Assembly: GCF_012848175.1 (NCBI RefSeq)
Contig: NZ_CP051651.1
Coordinates: 2,480,001 to 2,544,000, forward strand
Origin: Xanthomonas campestris pv. badrii
GTDB lineage: Bacteria > Pseudomonadota > Gammaproteobacteria > Xanthomonadales > Xanthomonadaceae
Length of the DNA stretch: 64,000 nucleotides
Direction: 5' to 3'
In this document: piece after piece, positions 19,864 to 29,200 of the stretch
Layout: the number at the start of each line of letters is the position of its first letter
How positions within the stretch are numbered: position 1 is the stretch's first letter
Program-made: the position numbers and the translations under genes
Notes under the pieces: model-generated
The model's input: the letters and a program-made list of their open reading frames with translations, nothing else
What the model was told of the DNA's origin: nothing
Database searches by the model: none

Positions 19864-20325
19864 TCAGCGTGGGGCCAGCGTTGCCAGATGCGCTGCCAAC
19901 GGCGACGCGGCATCGAGCAGCGCAAACCCTTCCCAGACGAAGCCCGGCGAGACCGTGCATCCCACCAGGGTGAAGTCGCCCAGCGAGCGTGCCGCCTGCC
20001 ACTGCCCCGCGGGAACCACCTGCATCGGCTCGCCGCGTTCGGCCGCGTCCAGGGTCCGCCGCTGCAGTTGTCCGCTGGCTTCGTCGTAGAGCAGCAACTC
20101 CAGGGCATCGCCCTGCTGCCACTGCCAGGTTTCCTCGGCATCGACGCGGTGCCAGGCGCTGCATTCGCCTGCAGCCAGCAGAAACCGGATGGCCGTCAGC
20201 GCCGGGCGGGCGCGTCCGTCGTCGATCACCTGACGGGCAGAGGCGTAGATGCGACGGAAATGCCCGCCTTCCGGGTGCGGGGCCAGGTCGAGCGAGCGGA
20301 TCAGGGCAGCGGCAGTGGGATGCAT
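19864..20325 (-). CDS. DUF985 cupin-fold protein
   Basis: A 153-aa single-domain cupin of the DUF985/YML079-like family. Conserved blocks are LDLAPHPEGGHFRRIY, CSAWHRVDAEETWQWQQGD and VVPAGQWQAA. Family structures are beta-barrels related to sugar epimerases or isomerases, but without a confirmed reaction. It lies between gumM and gumN (34 and 95 bases), so it is probably read with the gum transcript although it is not a named gum gene. A carbohydrate-binding role is speculative. Confidence 0.85.
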   Translation of the reverse strand: MHPTAAALIRSLDLAPHPEGGHFRRIYASARQVIDDGRARPALTAIRFLLAAGECSAWHRVDAEETWQWQQGDALELLLYDEASGQLQRRTLDAAERGEPMQVVPAGQWQAARSLGDFTLVGCTVSPGFVWEGFALLDAASPLAAHLATLAPR

Positions 20326-20359
20326 GCCCGCATGCTAGGGCAGCAGCCGTCGCCGTGCA

Positions 20360-21151
20360 TCAAGGCAGATGCTTGCCTGCGCGCAGGCAGGTGCGGAAGA
20401 ACACCAGCAAGTCCCAGCTATAACGCTTGAGCAGGCGACGCGGCTCGTTGAGCAACCGGTACATCCACTCCATGTGCAGCCGGCGCACCCAGTTCGGCGC
20501 GCGCCGGGCAGTGCCGGACAGGAAGTCGAGCAGCGCGCCGACGCCGAACACCAACGGGACACGCAGCGCGTGGCTGTGGTCCAGGATCCAGCGCTCCTGC
20601 AAGGGGTTGCCGAAGGCCACCAGCAGCACATCGGCGCCGGACCGATTGATGCGTTCGGCCAGGCCTTCGCCGGCGGCGGCAAACTCGCCATAGCCATCGC
20701 ACATGCCGACCAGCTGCTGCCCCAACGTTCCGGTCAAGGTTGCCGCCGCCGTTGCGCCGACACCCGGACGCCCGCCCAGCAGGAAGAACTTCAACGGCTG
20801 CGCGCTTTGCCGGCACAGGTAGGGGATCAGGTCGGTGCCATTGAGGTTGCCGGCAAAGCGTCGGCCATGAATCAACCGTGCCGCCAGATCCATGCCAATT
20901 CCATCGTTGACGATGCGCACACTGGGTTCGCGCATGCGCATCCGCAACGCCTGGCACTGCACGACGAAATTGGTATTGGCAAAGAACACCCGGCGCGGTT
21001 GCTGCGCCGCCAACGCATGGAACAGGTCCAGCGCGAAGGCTTCCTGGGTCGTGGACAGCACCGGAAAGCCGCCCAGTGGAATCACCACGCCCGGCGGCGC
21101 CGAGGTGGCGGCGGAAGTTGTGTCCACATCCATGCGCTGGCCCTGCATCAT
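20360..21151 (-). CDS. gumM: GumM, beta-1,4-glucosyltransferase (GT26)
   Basis: WecG/TagA/CpsF-family enzyme of 263 aa that adds the second glucose to glucose-PP-polyprenol, completing the cellobiose backbone of the xanthan repeat unit. Family blocks are FFANTNFVVQCQ, RIVNDGIGMDLAARLIHG, KFFLLGGRPGVG and VAFGNPLQERWI. It acts as a membrane-associated protein at the cytoplasmic face. The start is one of two adjacent ATGs, only 4 bases after the gumL stop, so translation is probably coupled. Confidence 0.95.
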   Translation of the reverse strand: MMQGQRMDVDTTSAATSAPPGVVIPLGGFPVLSTTQEAFALDLFHALAAQQPRRVFFANTNFVVQCQALRMRMREPSVRIVNDGIGMDLAARLIHGRRFAGNLNGTDLIPYLCRQSAQPLKFFLLGGRPGVGATAAATLTGTLGQQLVGMCDGYGEFAAAGEGLAERINRSGADVLLVAFGNPLQERWILDHSHALRVPLVFGVGALLDFLSGTARRAPNWVRRLHMEWMYRLLNEPRRLLKRYSWDLLVFFRTCLRAGKHLP

Positions 21152-21155
21152 CGAA

Positions 21156-21950
21156 TCACCAAAGGTCGTAAGGGAAGGCAGCCAGCAAGCCGGCCTGCAG
21201 CGTTTCCACGTCGAAGCTGCCATTGCCGCCCAGCGCCAGGCACTCTTCCACGGTGTTGCCCGAATGCCACTGGGTGCGCCCGGTGCCGTAGTAGTAGTCG
21301 TCGTACTTGAAGCGATCTTCGCCATTGCCCCAGTCCAGATACACCGCCGGGATGCCGTAGGCCTCGGCCAGGATCAGGCCATGCAACGAACTGCTGACCA
21401 CCAGCTCAGCGCCCAGCAGGCGGCTCATGAAGGTCGCCGGCTTGACGTTGGGGAACACCAGGTGATCTGCGTAGGCGCTGTATTTTTCCACCGGCTCGTT
21501 GAAATGCGGAACGATGGCGAACGGCCGCTTTTCCACCGGGCCCAACGCCTCGGCCGGGAAGAACATCGGGGTCAACAGGCCGGGGTCGCCATAGACTTCC
21601 GGCACCGCGATGCCGCGATCCAGCAGGAATTGACGGGTCTTGGGCCCGCGCACCGCGCGCACGTCCAGCGTGCTGAAGGTATTGCGCTCGGCGGGAATCT
21701 TGCCGTTGATGCCGCTGCCCCAGACGGTGTCGCCGTCCTTGGCGAAATGCAGCACCGACCCGATCGCGATCAGCTTCTTGCTGAGATCGCGTTTTTCGAT
21801 CAGCGTCTTGTCCTGCAACGACAGCACACAGGACACGATCACCTTGGAGAGGTGATCGCCCATGTTGACGCCAGCGTTTTTCGGCTGCCACCAGAACAAT
21901 GCGCGACGTTCTGCGTGTTCTATCCACTTCTGCAGCAAAGCGTTGGCCAT
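21156..21950 (-). CDS. gumL: GumL, ketal pyruvate transferase
   Basis: Polysaccharide pyruvyl transferase of 264 aa that adds a pyruvate ketal to the external beta-mannose of the xanthan side chain, using phosphoenolpyruvate. NAGVNMGDHLSKVIV, YGDPGLLTPMFF and VVSSSLHGLILAEAYGIP are recognisable motifs of the pyruvyl-transferase family (S-S-L-H-G in the C-terminal Rossmann half). The start MANALLQKW agrees with the known GumL length. Confidence 0.95.
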   Translation of the reverse strand: MANALLQKWIEHAERRALFWWQPKNAGVNMGDHLSKVIVSCVLSLQDKTLIEKRDLSKKLIAIGSVLHFAKDGDTVWGSGINGKIPAERNTFSTLDVRAVRGPKTRQFLLDRGIAVPEVYGDPGLLTPMFFPAEALGPVEKRPFAIVPHFNEPVEKYSAYADHLVFPNVKPATFMSRLLGAELVVSSSLHGLILAEAYGIPAVYLDWGNGEDRFKYDDYYYGTGRTQWHSGNTVEECLALGGNGSFDVETLQAGLLAAFPYDLW

Positions 21951-21999
21951 TGCCAAGGGTCTCCTGTGTCCTAAAAACGTGCGAGGTGCGCCGCATCGG

Positions 22000-23205
22000 T
22001 CAATGCGAGAGCGCGGCCTCCGAAGAAGCACGCGCGGCAGTGCCGGCGTGCTGCGGATACAAACGGGTTTCCGGATACGCGGCCGGATCCAGCACGCGGT
22101 CGGTGGTGTCCGACCAGTTCAGGCACTGGCGGTAACGCACGTGTGGCGCATCCAGCGCCAGACCGATCGCAGCAACGATCGACTCCGCATGACCGGGGGT
22201 ATAGCCAAAACGGGACTGCTGGTACGGCCCGACAACCGCATTCGGGCAAACCGCAGGCAAACCGAAGAAATCGTACTGCAGCAACTTCATCGAGCTATCG
22301 GCCAGGTAGACCGGCACCTGTTCCGATGCATACGGCGCAATACCGAAGCGCGCGTGCTTGATGTAGCCGATGGTCTCGGCGTGCTTCATTTCACCATAGA
22401 CCACGACGTTATCGCCATAGCCCGGGTGCCTGCCCATGCCTGAGCCGATCACGTGGAAGGTGACCTGCGGAAACGCCTTGCTGGCAACCACGAAAAATTC
22501 CGGATCGAACAACATCGACCCCACCGCTACGGCATGGATTCCCTCGCCATACGGCGACGGGTCTCCCAGTTGATCCAGGTTGTGATCCACGCCATGGCCG
22601 ACGTGGTAGACATTGTCGCGGCTGGCGATCTCGTCTGCCATGGCCGGCGAGACCAGCGCAATCACGTCCAGCGTGGGCGCCACCCGATCGAACTCACGTT
22701 CGATATAGGACGCTACATTGATCGTGCTCAGGCCGTCGGAGGCGCGGTACACCAGCTTTGCCGCGGGATTGGTGCGCTTGGCGAGCTCGATGAACGCCAC
22801 CGCGATACCGCTTTCGAACACGATCACGTCGGCGTCGCGCATCCAGTCGAGCAACTGGCGCGGTGGATGCGCCGCATACCAGCGGAACATCGCATTCTCC
22901 ACCGACTGTAGCCAACTCCGGCGCGTATTGAAGGGGTGCACCGTGGTGCGCCACAGATAGCAATCCACACCCTTGTGCGAGACCACGGTGTTGGCGGTCT
23001 CATCCAGCGGCAAGCGCATGTCGCCCTTCATCCGCGACAGGCGGCTGTAGCGCAGCGAGAAGAACCGCGTGGTACCACGCTGCGCGAGCTGATCGGTGAT
23101 GAAGTGGATGTTGGCGCGGCGCGGCGTGCGGTAATCGTGTGCGGACAAGACCAGATAGCAAGGCCGGCGAATGCCGGAAGCAGCGGCGGCGGGTGTATCG
23201 CTCAT
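22000..23205 (-). CDS. gumK: GumK, beta-1,2-glucuronosyltransferase (GT70)
   Basis: Membrane-associated GT-B enzyme of 401 aa that transfers glucuronate from UDP-GlcA to the internal mannose of the lipid-linked trisaccharide. The acceptor-side N-terminal half ([34 protein letters not shown]) and donor-side C-terminal half ([40 protein letters not shown]) follow the solved Xanthomonas campestris GumK. Gaps of 64 and 49 bases separate it from gumJ and gumL. Confidence 0.95.
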   Translation of the reverse strand: MSDTPAAAASGIRRPCYLVLSAHDYRTPRRANIHFITDQLAQRGTTRFFSLRYSRLSRMKGDMRLPLDETANTVVSHKGVDCYLWRTTVHPFNTRRSWLQSVENAMFRWYAAHPPRQLLDWMRDADVIVFESGIAVAFIELAKRTNPAAKLVYRASDGLSTINVASYIEREFDRVAPTLDVIALVSPAMADEIASRDNVYHVGHGVDHNLDQLGDPSPYGEGIHAVAVGSMLFDPEFFVVASKAFPQVTFHVIGSGMGRHPGYGDNVVVYGEMKHAETIGYIKHARFGIAPYASEQVPVYLADSSMKLLQYDFFGLPAVCPNAVVGPYQQSRFGYTPGHAESIVAAIGLALDAPHVRYRQCLNWSDTTDRVLDPAAYPETRLYPQHAGTAARASSEAALSH

Positions 23206-23269
23206 GGGCCGTGTCCTATGAATGAGTGAGAGAAAGCATGCCCGACGACAGGCGAAGACGATGTCGATC

Positions 23270-24772
23270 TCATCGGCGCGCCTTGGCCTGCGTCAGCAAC
23301 TTGCGGATAGTGATGATGGAGACCACGTCGCGGCGGAATGCCGGCCAGATGCCCAGCATCAACAGGAAGACCGCGCCCATCACCGCAGCGCCAACGCCCA
23401 GCTGCTGCCACAACGGGCCGCCTACGGTAACCGATGCGTAGTACGCGCAGCCGCCGGCTAGCCCATAGGCCGCCATCGCACGCAGTGCATTGACGAAGAG
23501 CGCGCCGACCGGTGTGTCGGAAATCTTGCCGACCCAGATCAACGACAGCGGCCAGGTCACCAGCAGACCGAACGAATACCCGATCGCCACACCCATGGCG
23601 CCCCAGCGCGAACCGACGAAGATGCAGACGATCAGCACGATACGGCTCACCAGCGAATACACCAGCTGCTGCCGCATCAAACCCCTGGCCAGGAACACCC
23701 AATAAGTGGCATAAGCGGCGGTCTGGAAGATACCGCCCAGGGTAAGCACCTGGAACAGTGGCACCGCCTCGCGCCACTGTTCTCCAAGTACCAGCACGAT
23801 CAACGGCATCGCCAGCGCGCAGGCGAACGAGAACAATGCCACGATCAGGTGCACCATCACCGTCTGCCCACGCAGCAGGAAGGCGCTGAAACGCTCGCGG
23901 TCGTCCTGCAGCTGCGACAGCACCGGCAGCGCCACGCTGGTGGCCGGTGCGTTGATCTGGTTCAACGGCATCATCAGCAGCTGGAATGCGCGGTTGTACA
24001 GGCCCAGCGCATCCGGACCGGTGCGCCAGCCGATGATCACCTGCCCCACGTTGCGGCTGGCATACCCGAGCAACTGTGCCGCCATCAGGTTCCAGCCGAA
24101 GCTCATGAAGTCGCGCATCGGGGCCGCGCGTTGGTAGCCGCCCGGCAACCAGCGTGCGCAACCTGCAGCGATCACCAGGTTGACCACCGCCTGCACCACC
24201 TGCTGCACCACCAGCGCCCAGTAACCCCACCCCAGCAACGCGGCAGCCACTGCCGCGCCCAGGCCCAGCACCTGCGAACCCACGTCGCTCAGCGCTACCT
24301 GCCCGAAGCGCAGCCCGCGGCTCAGATGCGCGCGGTACTGCGTGGTCATGCCATTGAGCAGGAAGGTCACCGCCAGCGCCTGGGAGATCGTGACCAGCGC
24401 CGGCTCTTTGTAGAAATTGGCGATCAGATGCGCCGACGCGAACACCAGCACCGACAGCCCCAGACCGATGCCGCTATTGATCCAGAACAGGTTGTCGCGC
24501 TGTTCGCGGCTGACGTGCTTGGCCTGGACCGCAGCGGCCGACAGGCCGAAATCGCGCAGGATTTCCGCGGCGCCGACGATGGCGGTAACCATGGCCATCA
24601 AACCGTAATCGTAAGGCGTCAGCAATCGCGCCAACAGGATGATGCCACCGAACTGCACCACCATCTTGACCGACTGGCCCAGCATGGTCACTGCGGCACC
24701 GCCGGCGGCACGCGAACCGAGACTGCGCTGCGGCGAGGCGGGGGGCGGCGGTGTAGGCGTTTGAGCGGTCAC
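23270..24772 (-). CDS. gumJ: GumJ, xanthan repeat-unit flippase (Wzx type)
   Basis: A 500-aa polytopic inner-membrane protein of the MOP/polysaccharide-translocase superfamily with about 12-14 hydrophobic segments. It is essential for moving the lipid-linked pentasaccharide to the periplasmic side. The N-terminal ~25 residues are a Pro/Thr-rich cytosolic tail. Its start overlaps the gumI stop by 4 bases (ATGA). Confidence 0.93.
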   Translation of the reverse strand: MTAQTPTPPPPASPQRSLGSRAAGGAAVTMLGQSVKMVVQFGGIILLARLLTPYDYGLMAMVTAIVGAAEILRDFGLSAAAVQAKHVSREQRDNLFWINSGIGLGLSVLVFASAHLIANFYKEPALVTISQALAVTFLLNGMTTQYRAHLSRGLRFGQVALSDVGSQVLGLGAAVAAALLGWGYWALVVQQVVQAVVNLVIAAGCARWLPGGYQRAAPMRDFMSFGWNLMAAQLLGYASRNVGQVIIGWRTGPDALGLYNRAFQLLMMPLNQINAPATSVALPVLSQLQDDRERFSAFLLRGQTVMVHLIVALFSFACALAMPLIVLVLGEQWREAVPLFQVLTLGGIFQTAAYATYWVFLARGLMRQQLVYSLVSRIVLIVCIFVGSRWGAMGVAIGYSFGLLVTWPLSLIWVGKISDTPVGALFVNALRAMAAYGLAGGCAYYASVTVGGPLWQQLGVGAAVMGAVFLLMLGIWPAFRRDVVSIITIRKLLTQAKARR

Positions 24773-25806
24773 AGCGCAGCGTCTCCATCCTTGCCCAGCG
24801 CTTCCAGATAGGTGCGGTAGTGCAGCTGCCCGATACGCGGCCAGTCGCGCTGCGACAGATCCGGTGCCGGTCCGCGCGGTGCCGCGCGCACCTTGTCCAG
24901 CATGCCGGTCAGCAGCGCTGCATCGAAGTCGCCCTCATACAGGAACACCCAGCCCGGCCCCACTTCGTCGGCGATCGCCGCATTGGATTCGCTCCACGGC
25001 GCCAGCACCGGCCGCGCCAGCGACAACGCCAGCAGCAAGGTACCGGAGTTGTGCATCTGCCGGTACGGCAACACCACCAGTTCGGCCTCGCTGACTTCGC
25101 GCGCCAGCACCGGCTCTTCCACGTAGGCCAGCAGTGCGCTGATGCGCGGATCCTGCACGCATGCATCTTCCACCAGGGTCCGCATCTGCGGTGTCGCCGG
25201 GTTGCCGACGATCCGTAGATTCAGGCGCGCATCGCTCACCTGCTGCATCACGTCCAGCAAGGTTTCCACGCCCTTGTACGGGCGGATCAGGCCAAAGTGC
25301 AGCAGCCGCCCGGGAACAGTGCTGCCCTGGGGCATGGACGCGAACCAGTCGCGGTAATGTCCGTGCAGGATGGTGTCGGTGAACGGTGGACGCGGCGGCG
25401 TGGTCGCATTGATCCGGATCCAGCGACAGGTGAGCCGATCGATCCAGCGCAACAGGCTGCGTTCGCGCCAACCGCGATCTTCGTGTGGCGCCAGGTTGTG
25501 CAGGGTCCGCACGACCGGCGTGCCGGTCACCTGCAACCTGAGCAGCAACAAGGTCGCACATACCTGCTTGGCCAGCGTTCCCGCGGCGCTGGGATGGCGC
25601 AGCAGGTATTCGGGCCAATGCAGGTGTAGCACGTCGTAGTGCGAGAGCAACGCCGCGCGCATCGAGAAGTAGCGCGGTTGCACCGCGTCCGGGAGCGCGT
25701 CATACAGCTGGGTCAGATACGGGTTGGTGTTGGCGTTGGGCTGCTCGGTCGAGAACAGCACCGTGAGCTGCGGCTTCGCCGCCGCTGTGGCTGCGGGCGC
25801 GCTCAT
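24769..25806 (-). CDS. gumI: GumI, beta-1,4-mannosyltransferase (GT94)
   Basis: GT-B enzyme of 345 aa that adds the external mannose and so completes the pentasaccharide unit. It shows LTVLFSTEQPNANTNPY at the N-terminus, VLHLHWPEYLL in the acceptor domain, and LLHFGLIRPYKGVETLLDVM and ELVVLPYRQMHNSGTLLLAL in the donor domain. It overlaps both gumH and gumJ by 4 bases, indicating translational coupling. Confidence 0.94.
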   Translation of the reverse strand: MSAPAATAAAKPQLTVLFSTEQPNANTNPYLTQLYDALPDAVQPRYFSMRAALLSHYDVLHLHWPEYLLRHPSAAGTLAKQVCATLLLLRLQVTGTPVVRTLHNLAPHEDRGWRERSLLRWIDRLTCRWIRINATTPPRPPFTDTILHGHYRDWFASMPQGSTVPGRLLHFGLIRPYKGVETLLDVMQQVSDARLNLRIVGNPATPQMRTLVEDACVQDPRISALLAYVEEPVLAREVSEAELVVLPYRQMHNSGTLLLALSLARPVLAPWSESNAAIADEVGPGWVFLYEGDFDAALLTGMLDKVRAAPRGPAPDLSQRDWPRIGQLHYRTYLEALGKDGDAAL

Positions 25807-26945
25807 CGCCGCGTCTCCTGCGGGCGCGGCGCGCCCAATGCGATGTGGTACTCGTCGACATAGCGCCCGACCACGTGCTTCCAGTCGTACCGGCTCACAT
25901 AAGCCATGGTGGCCGCGCGACGGCTTGCAAAGTCCGCGTCTGCCGTCAGCGCCAGTGCCTGCACCTGGTCGGCCGCCGCCTCGATACGGTCGCGGTTGAC
26001 GATCACGCCCTGCCCCGACTCGGTGGCCAGCCGCACGAACGGCGGGATGTCGCTGAGGATGGGGATCAATCCTGCGCTCATCGCCTCCACCGCGGCAATG
26101 CCAAACCCTTCATGGCGCGACAGGCAAACGAAGAACTGCGCCTGCTGCATCAGCGCGCGCAACTGTTCCTGCGACGGCGACATGCTCAGCTGCACCTTGT
26201 CCTGCAACCCGCGCTCGGCAATGGCCTTGCGCAGGTCGGCCTCATTCAGATCGTATTCGCGGCCGGCAATGATCAGACGCCATTGTGGGTCGCGCTTGAG
26301 CGCAGCCTGCAGCAACTCCAGGGTTTCGATCAGGCCCTTGTTGACCGACCAGCGGCCGAAATACAGCATCGCCCGGCCAGGCGAGGCTGCGCCCTGCCCC
26401 GCGTATTTCTCCACATCCACACCGTTTTCGATCACGCGCAACCGCGCCGGCGAGACCACCTTCGCAAACAGGTCGCCGTCGTTTTCGCTGGTTGCAATAA
26501 CCCGCGCATATGCCAGTGCCGAAGTACGCGTCAAGGTCTGGAACCACAGCTGCTTCATGCGCGAGGCGTAAGCGGTATGGAAGAAACCACCATGCGTGGA
26601 CACCACCATCGGCTTGCGATGCAAGGGCTTGGTCAGCGCCAGATAGTCGTAGAAAAAATCGATGCCATGCAGATGCACCAGGTCCGCAGAGCGGATCGCA
26701 CTCAGCACCGAGGGCGCCAGCGGATAGCGCGACGAGCCGCTATAGCCAATCCGCCGGATCGGCAGACCCTGGTAGGTTTCCTGCGGCGCCAGCTGTGCAG
26801 CGGGGTCGGTGAACACGCGATCGAGCGTGACCACCTCCACCGTATCGGCACTGGTAGCCTGATGCTGGCGGGCCACATTGAGAACGACTTCCTCCATCCC
26901 CCCGATCGACGGGTGGAATTGGCGGACGACATGCACCACTTTCAT
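25803..26945 (-). CDS. gumH: GumH, alpha-1,3-mannosyltransferase (GT4)
   Basis: GDP-mannose-dependent GT-B enzyme of 380 aa that attaches the internal mannose to cellobiose-PP-polyprenol. The GT4 E-x7-E motif is in SRHEGFGIAAVEAMSAG. MLYFGRWSVNKGLIETLELL and the N-terminal VVRQFHPSIGGMEEVVLNVA are typical of the family. It starts 67 bases after the gumG stop and overlaps gumI by 4. Confidence 0.95.
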   Translation of the reverse strand: MKVVHVVRQFHPSIGGMEEVVLNVARQHQATSADTVEVVTLDRVFTDPAAQLAPQETYQGLPIRRIGYSGSSRYPLAPSVLSAIRSADLVHLHGIDFFYDYLALTKPLHRKPMVVSTHGGFFHTAYASRMKQLWFQTLTRTSALAYARVIATSENDGDLFAKVVSPARLRVIENGVDVEKYAGQGAASPGRAMLYFGRWSVNKGLIETLELLQAALKRDPQWRLIIAGREYDLNEADLRKAIAERGLQDKVQLSMSPSQEQLRALMQQAQFFVCLSRHEGFGIAAVEAMSAGLIPILSDIPPFVRLATESGQGVIVNRDRIEAAADQVQALALTADADFASRRAATMAYVSRYDWKHVVGRYVDEYHIALGAPRPQETRR

Positions 26946-27012
26946 TTACGCCGATCTCCTGTGCCAGCGACGCGCACGCATGTACTGCGACGACTGATGA
27001 TTCTGCAATTGG

Positions 27013-28095
27013 TCATTGACCCTTCAACCCCAACATCCATGGCGCCAGACGCACCAGCACCGCGCGCATCGGCACCGCGCATGCAATCGCGAACACGCTC
27101 AGGCCCATCGCCCAGATCGGCGACCCAATGAGCCCGCGATCCACCACCCCGGTGCGCGCAACCATGCTGGTCGCCACCAGGAACACCAGCGTGTGCGTGC
27201 AGAGAATCAGCAAGGTGTTGGTGCCGATCCACTGCCCCCACTGCCAGTTGCGAAGGAAATAGGCCACGCACAAGGTCATTGCCGTGCCAAGCAGGCTGAC
27301 CAGCAGAAACAGCGCCGGCCAATGCCCGAACTGCAGGTTGTTGACATCCACCTGCCCGTTCCAGGCAGCCAGCACGCCCCATGCAGCCGCAACGACCGGC
27401 AAGGCCAGTGCCCATGCCAGTGCCGAGACCGAGCGCAGCGCATCGGCAAACCGCGACAGCGCACCGCCCACGGCGATGAAGAACAACGCAACCGGCAACA
27501 CATCCAGCGCAAGCGGCAGGCGCATCTGCAGCGGCGGAAACCCGCTTGCCCAGGCCAATGCGAGCGGCAAGCCGAGCGCGGCCACCAAGGTGGCACTCAG
27601 GCGTGCGCGCAATGCAATGTAGCTCAGCGTCGTGACAAACAAGGCAGGCAGAAACCACAACGCCGGAAGCACATACAAACGTGTTCCGTTGGCCCACACC
27701 AAACCGGCCAATGGGTGCCACCACGGACGCGCGCCCGGTTGCTGAAATGCATGGTTGAGCACGGCCATCAACAGCCACACTCCGTACGCGAGCAGAAAAA
27801 AGCCCAGGTACGGGATCAGCAGCGTCCGCGCCAGCTTCTTGACCGTGGCCACGTTCAATGCGCGGTGCCCGAAGCGCTCGCCTACCCAGCCGGAGAGCAC
27901 GAAGAACAGCGGCACGTGGAAGCTGTAGGCAAACAGCTTGTAGGCCGGCGGCATCCCGCTCGCATGCCCAAGCACCACCAGCACGATCGCCAGCGCCTTC
28001 GCAGCATCGATCTGCCAATCGCGCGTGGCTGCGGCCGCTGGCCGGGCCATCGTCCTGGCTGGCTCCGCAGCGGGAGAATACGCCCCCGTTCTCAT
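27013..28095 (-). CDS. gumG: GumG, xanthan O-acetyltransferase (external mannose)
   Basis: Acyltransferase-3 family membrane protein of 360 aa with ~10 hydrophobic helices. It acetylates the external beta-mannose (family and cluster knowledge). It opens with WQIDAAKALAIVLVVLGHAS, where the invariant His lies, and then FAYSFHVPLFFVLSGW. It is a clear tandem paralogue of gumF, 13 bases downstream. The extra ~25 N-terminal residues make the start uncertain. Confidence 0.93.
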   Translation of the reverse strand: MRTGAYSPAAEPARTMARPAAAATRDWQIDAAKALAIVLVVLGHASGMPPAYKLFAYSFHVPLFFVLSGWVGERFGHRALNVATVKKLARTLLIPYLGFFLLAYGVWLLMAVLNHAFQQPGARPWWHPLAGLVWANGTRLYVLPALWFLPALFVTTLSYIALRARLSATLVAALGLPLALAWASGFPPLQMRLPLALDVLPVALFFIAVGGALSRFADALRSVSALAWALALPVVAAAWGVLAAWNGQVDVNNLQFGHWPALFLLVSLLGTAMTLCVAYFLRNWQWGQWIGTNTLLILCTHTLVFLVATSMVARTGVVDRGLIGSPIWAMGLSVFAIACAVPMRAVLVRLAPWMLGLKGQ

Positions 28096-28108
28096 GCCGC
28101 AGCGCCGG

Positions 28109-29200
28109 TCATGCCGTCACCGTGCGCGCACCCAAGGTCCACGGAGCAAAGCGCATCAGGAACCAGCGCATGGGCACACACGCGGCCAGCGCGAACACCG
28201 TGACGAAGATCGCCCAGCCCAGGCCCGGGCGCGCCGAGCCGAAGCCACCGGCAACTGCCGCAACACCGGACAGCACAAAGAACACCAGCATATGCGTGCA
28301 CAGGATCAGCAGGGTGTTGCGACCGATCCACCGGATCCATGCCCAGCCCTGCACCAGCCGCGCCGCGCAGATCACCATCAGCGAGCCCAGCACCGCGCTG
28401 AGCAGGAACACCGCATGGCTGCGTCCGAACTGCAGCATGTTCACGTCGATACGCCCGTTGATCTGCGCCAGCCAGGCAACCGCAAACGCCAACACCACGG
28501 TCACCACCGCGCTGACCGGCAGCGATGTCGGCAGGCGTGGCGAGACATGGATCAGCAGTGCGCCGAGCGCGTAGAAACACAACGACACCGGTAGCACGTC
28601 CAGTCCGAAAAAAAGCCGGACCCCCTGCGCAGGGAACCAGTTCATCCAGACCCACGCCGCCACCAGCGCTACGGCAGCGATTGCCAGCGGCGGTAGCACG
28701 CGACGCAGCAGCATGTAGCCGATCACCGTCACCAGCATCACCGGCAGGAACCACAGCGGGGGCTGCACGTACAAATCCGGGCCGATGCCGGTCAGCAGCG
28801 ACACGATGGGCTCCCACCACGGATGACTGCCCCAGCGCGCTGCCTTCTCACCGATATTGCGGGTCAGCAACCAGTACGCATAGCCCAGCAGATAGAAGGT
28901 GACATACGGCAGCAGCAGACTGCGCACCTGCTTGGTCATCGTCTGCGCCAGGCTGGTGGTGCGTGAGGCATAGCCTGCCGCCAGCCATCCCGACACCAGG
29001 AAGAACAACGGCACATGGAAGCTGTAGGCGAACAGGGTCATGCCATGCGGCACGCCCTTGGCATGGCAGAACACCACCAGCAGGATCGCAATCGCCTTGG
29101 CGGCATCGATCCGCGGATCGCGCGCGCGCGCGCCGGCCGCAACGCGCACGCCAGCGTCATGCACCTCGGACGGTGCCGGGCGGCTTTCCACCGCGCTCAC
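28109..29200 (-). CDS. gumF: GumF, xanthan O-acetyltransferase (internal mannose)
   Basis: Acyltransferase-3 family membrane protein of 363 aa that acetylates the internal alpha-mannose. RIDAAKAIAILLVVFCHAKG and FAYSFHVPLFFLVSGWL align block for block with GumG. About ten membrane helices are visible. It overlaps the gumE stop by 4 bases. Confidence 0.93.
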   Translation of the reverse strand: MSAVESRPAPSEVHDAGVRVAAGARARDPRIDAAKAIAILLVVFCHAKGVPHGMTLFAYSFHVPLFFLVSGWLAAGYASRTTSLAQTMTKQVRSLLLPYVTFYLLGYAYWLLTRNIGEKAARWGSHPWWEPIVSLLTGIGPDLYVQPPLWFLPVMLVTVIGYMLLRRVLPPLAIAAVALVAAWVWMNWFPAQGVRLFFGLDVLPVSLCFYALGALLIHVSPRLPTSLPVSAVVTVVLAFAVAWLAQINGRIDVNMLQFGRSHAVFLLSAVLGSLMVICAARLVQGWAWIRWIGRNTLLILCTHMLVFFVLSGVAAVAGGFGSARPGLGWAIFVTVFALAACVPMRWFLMRFAPWTLGARTVTA

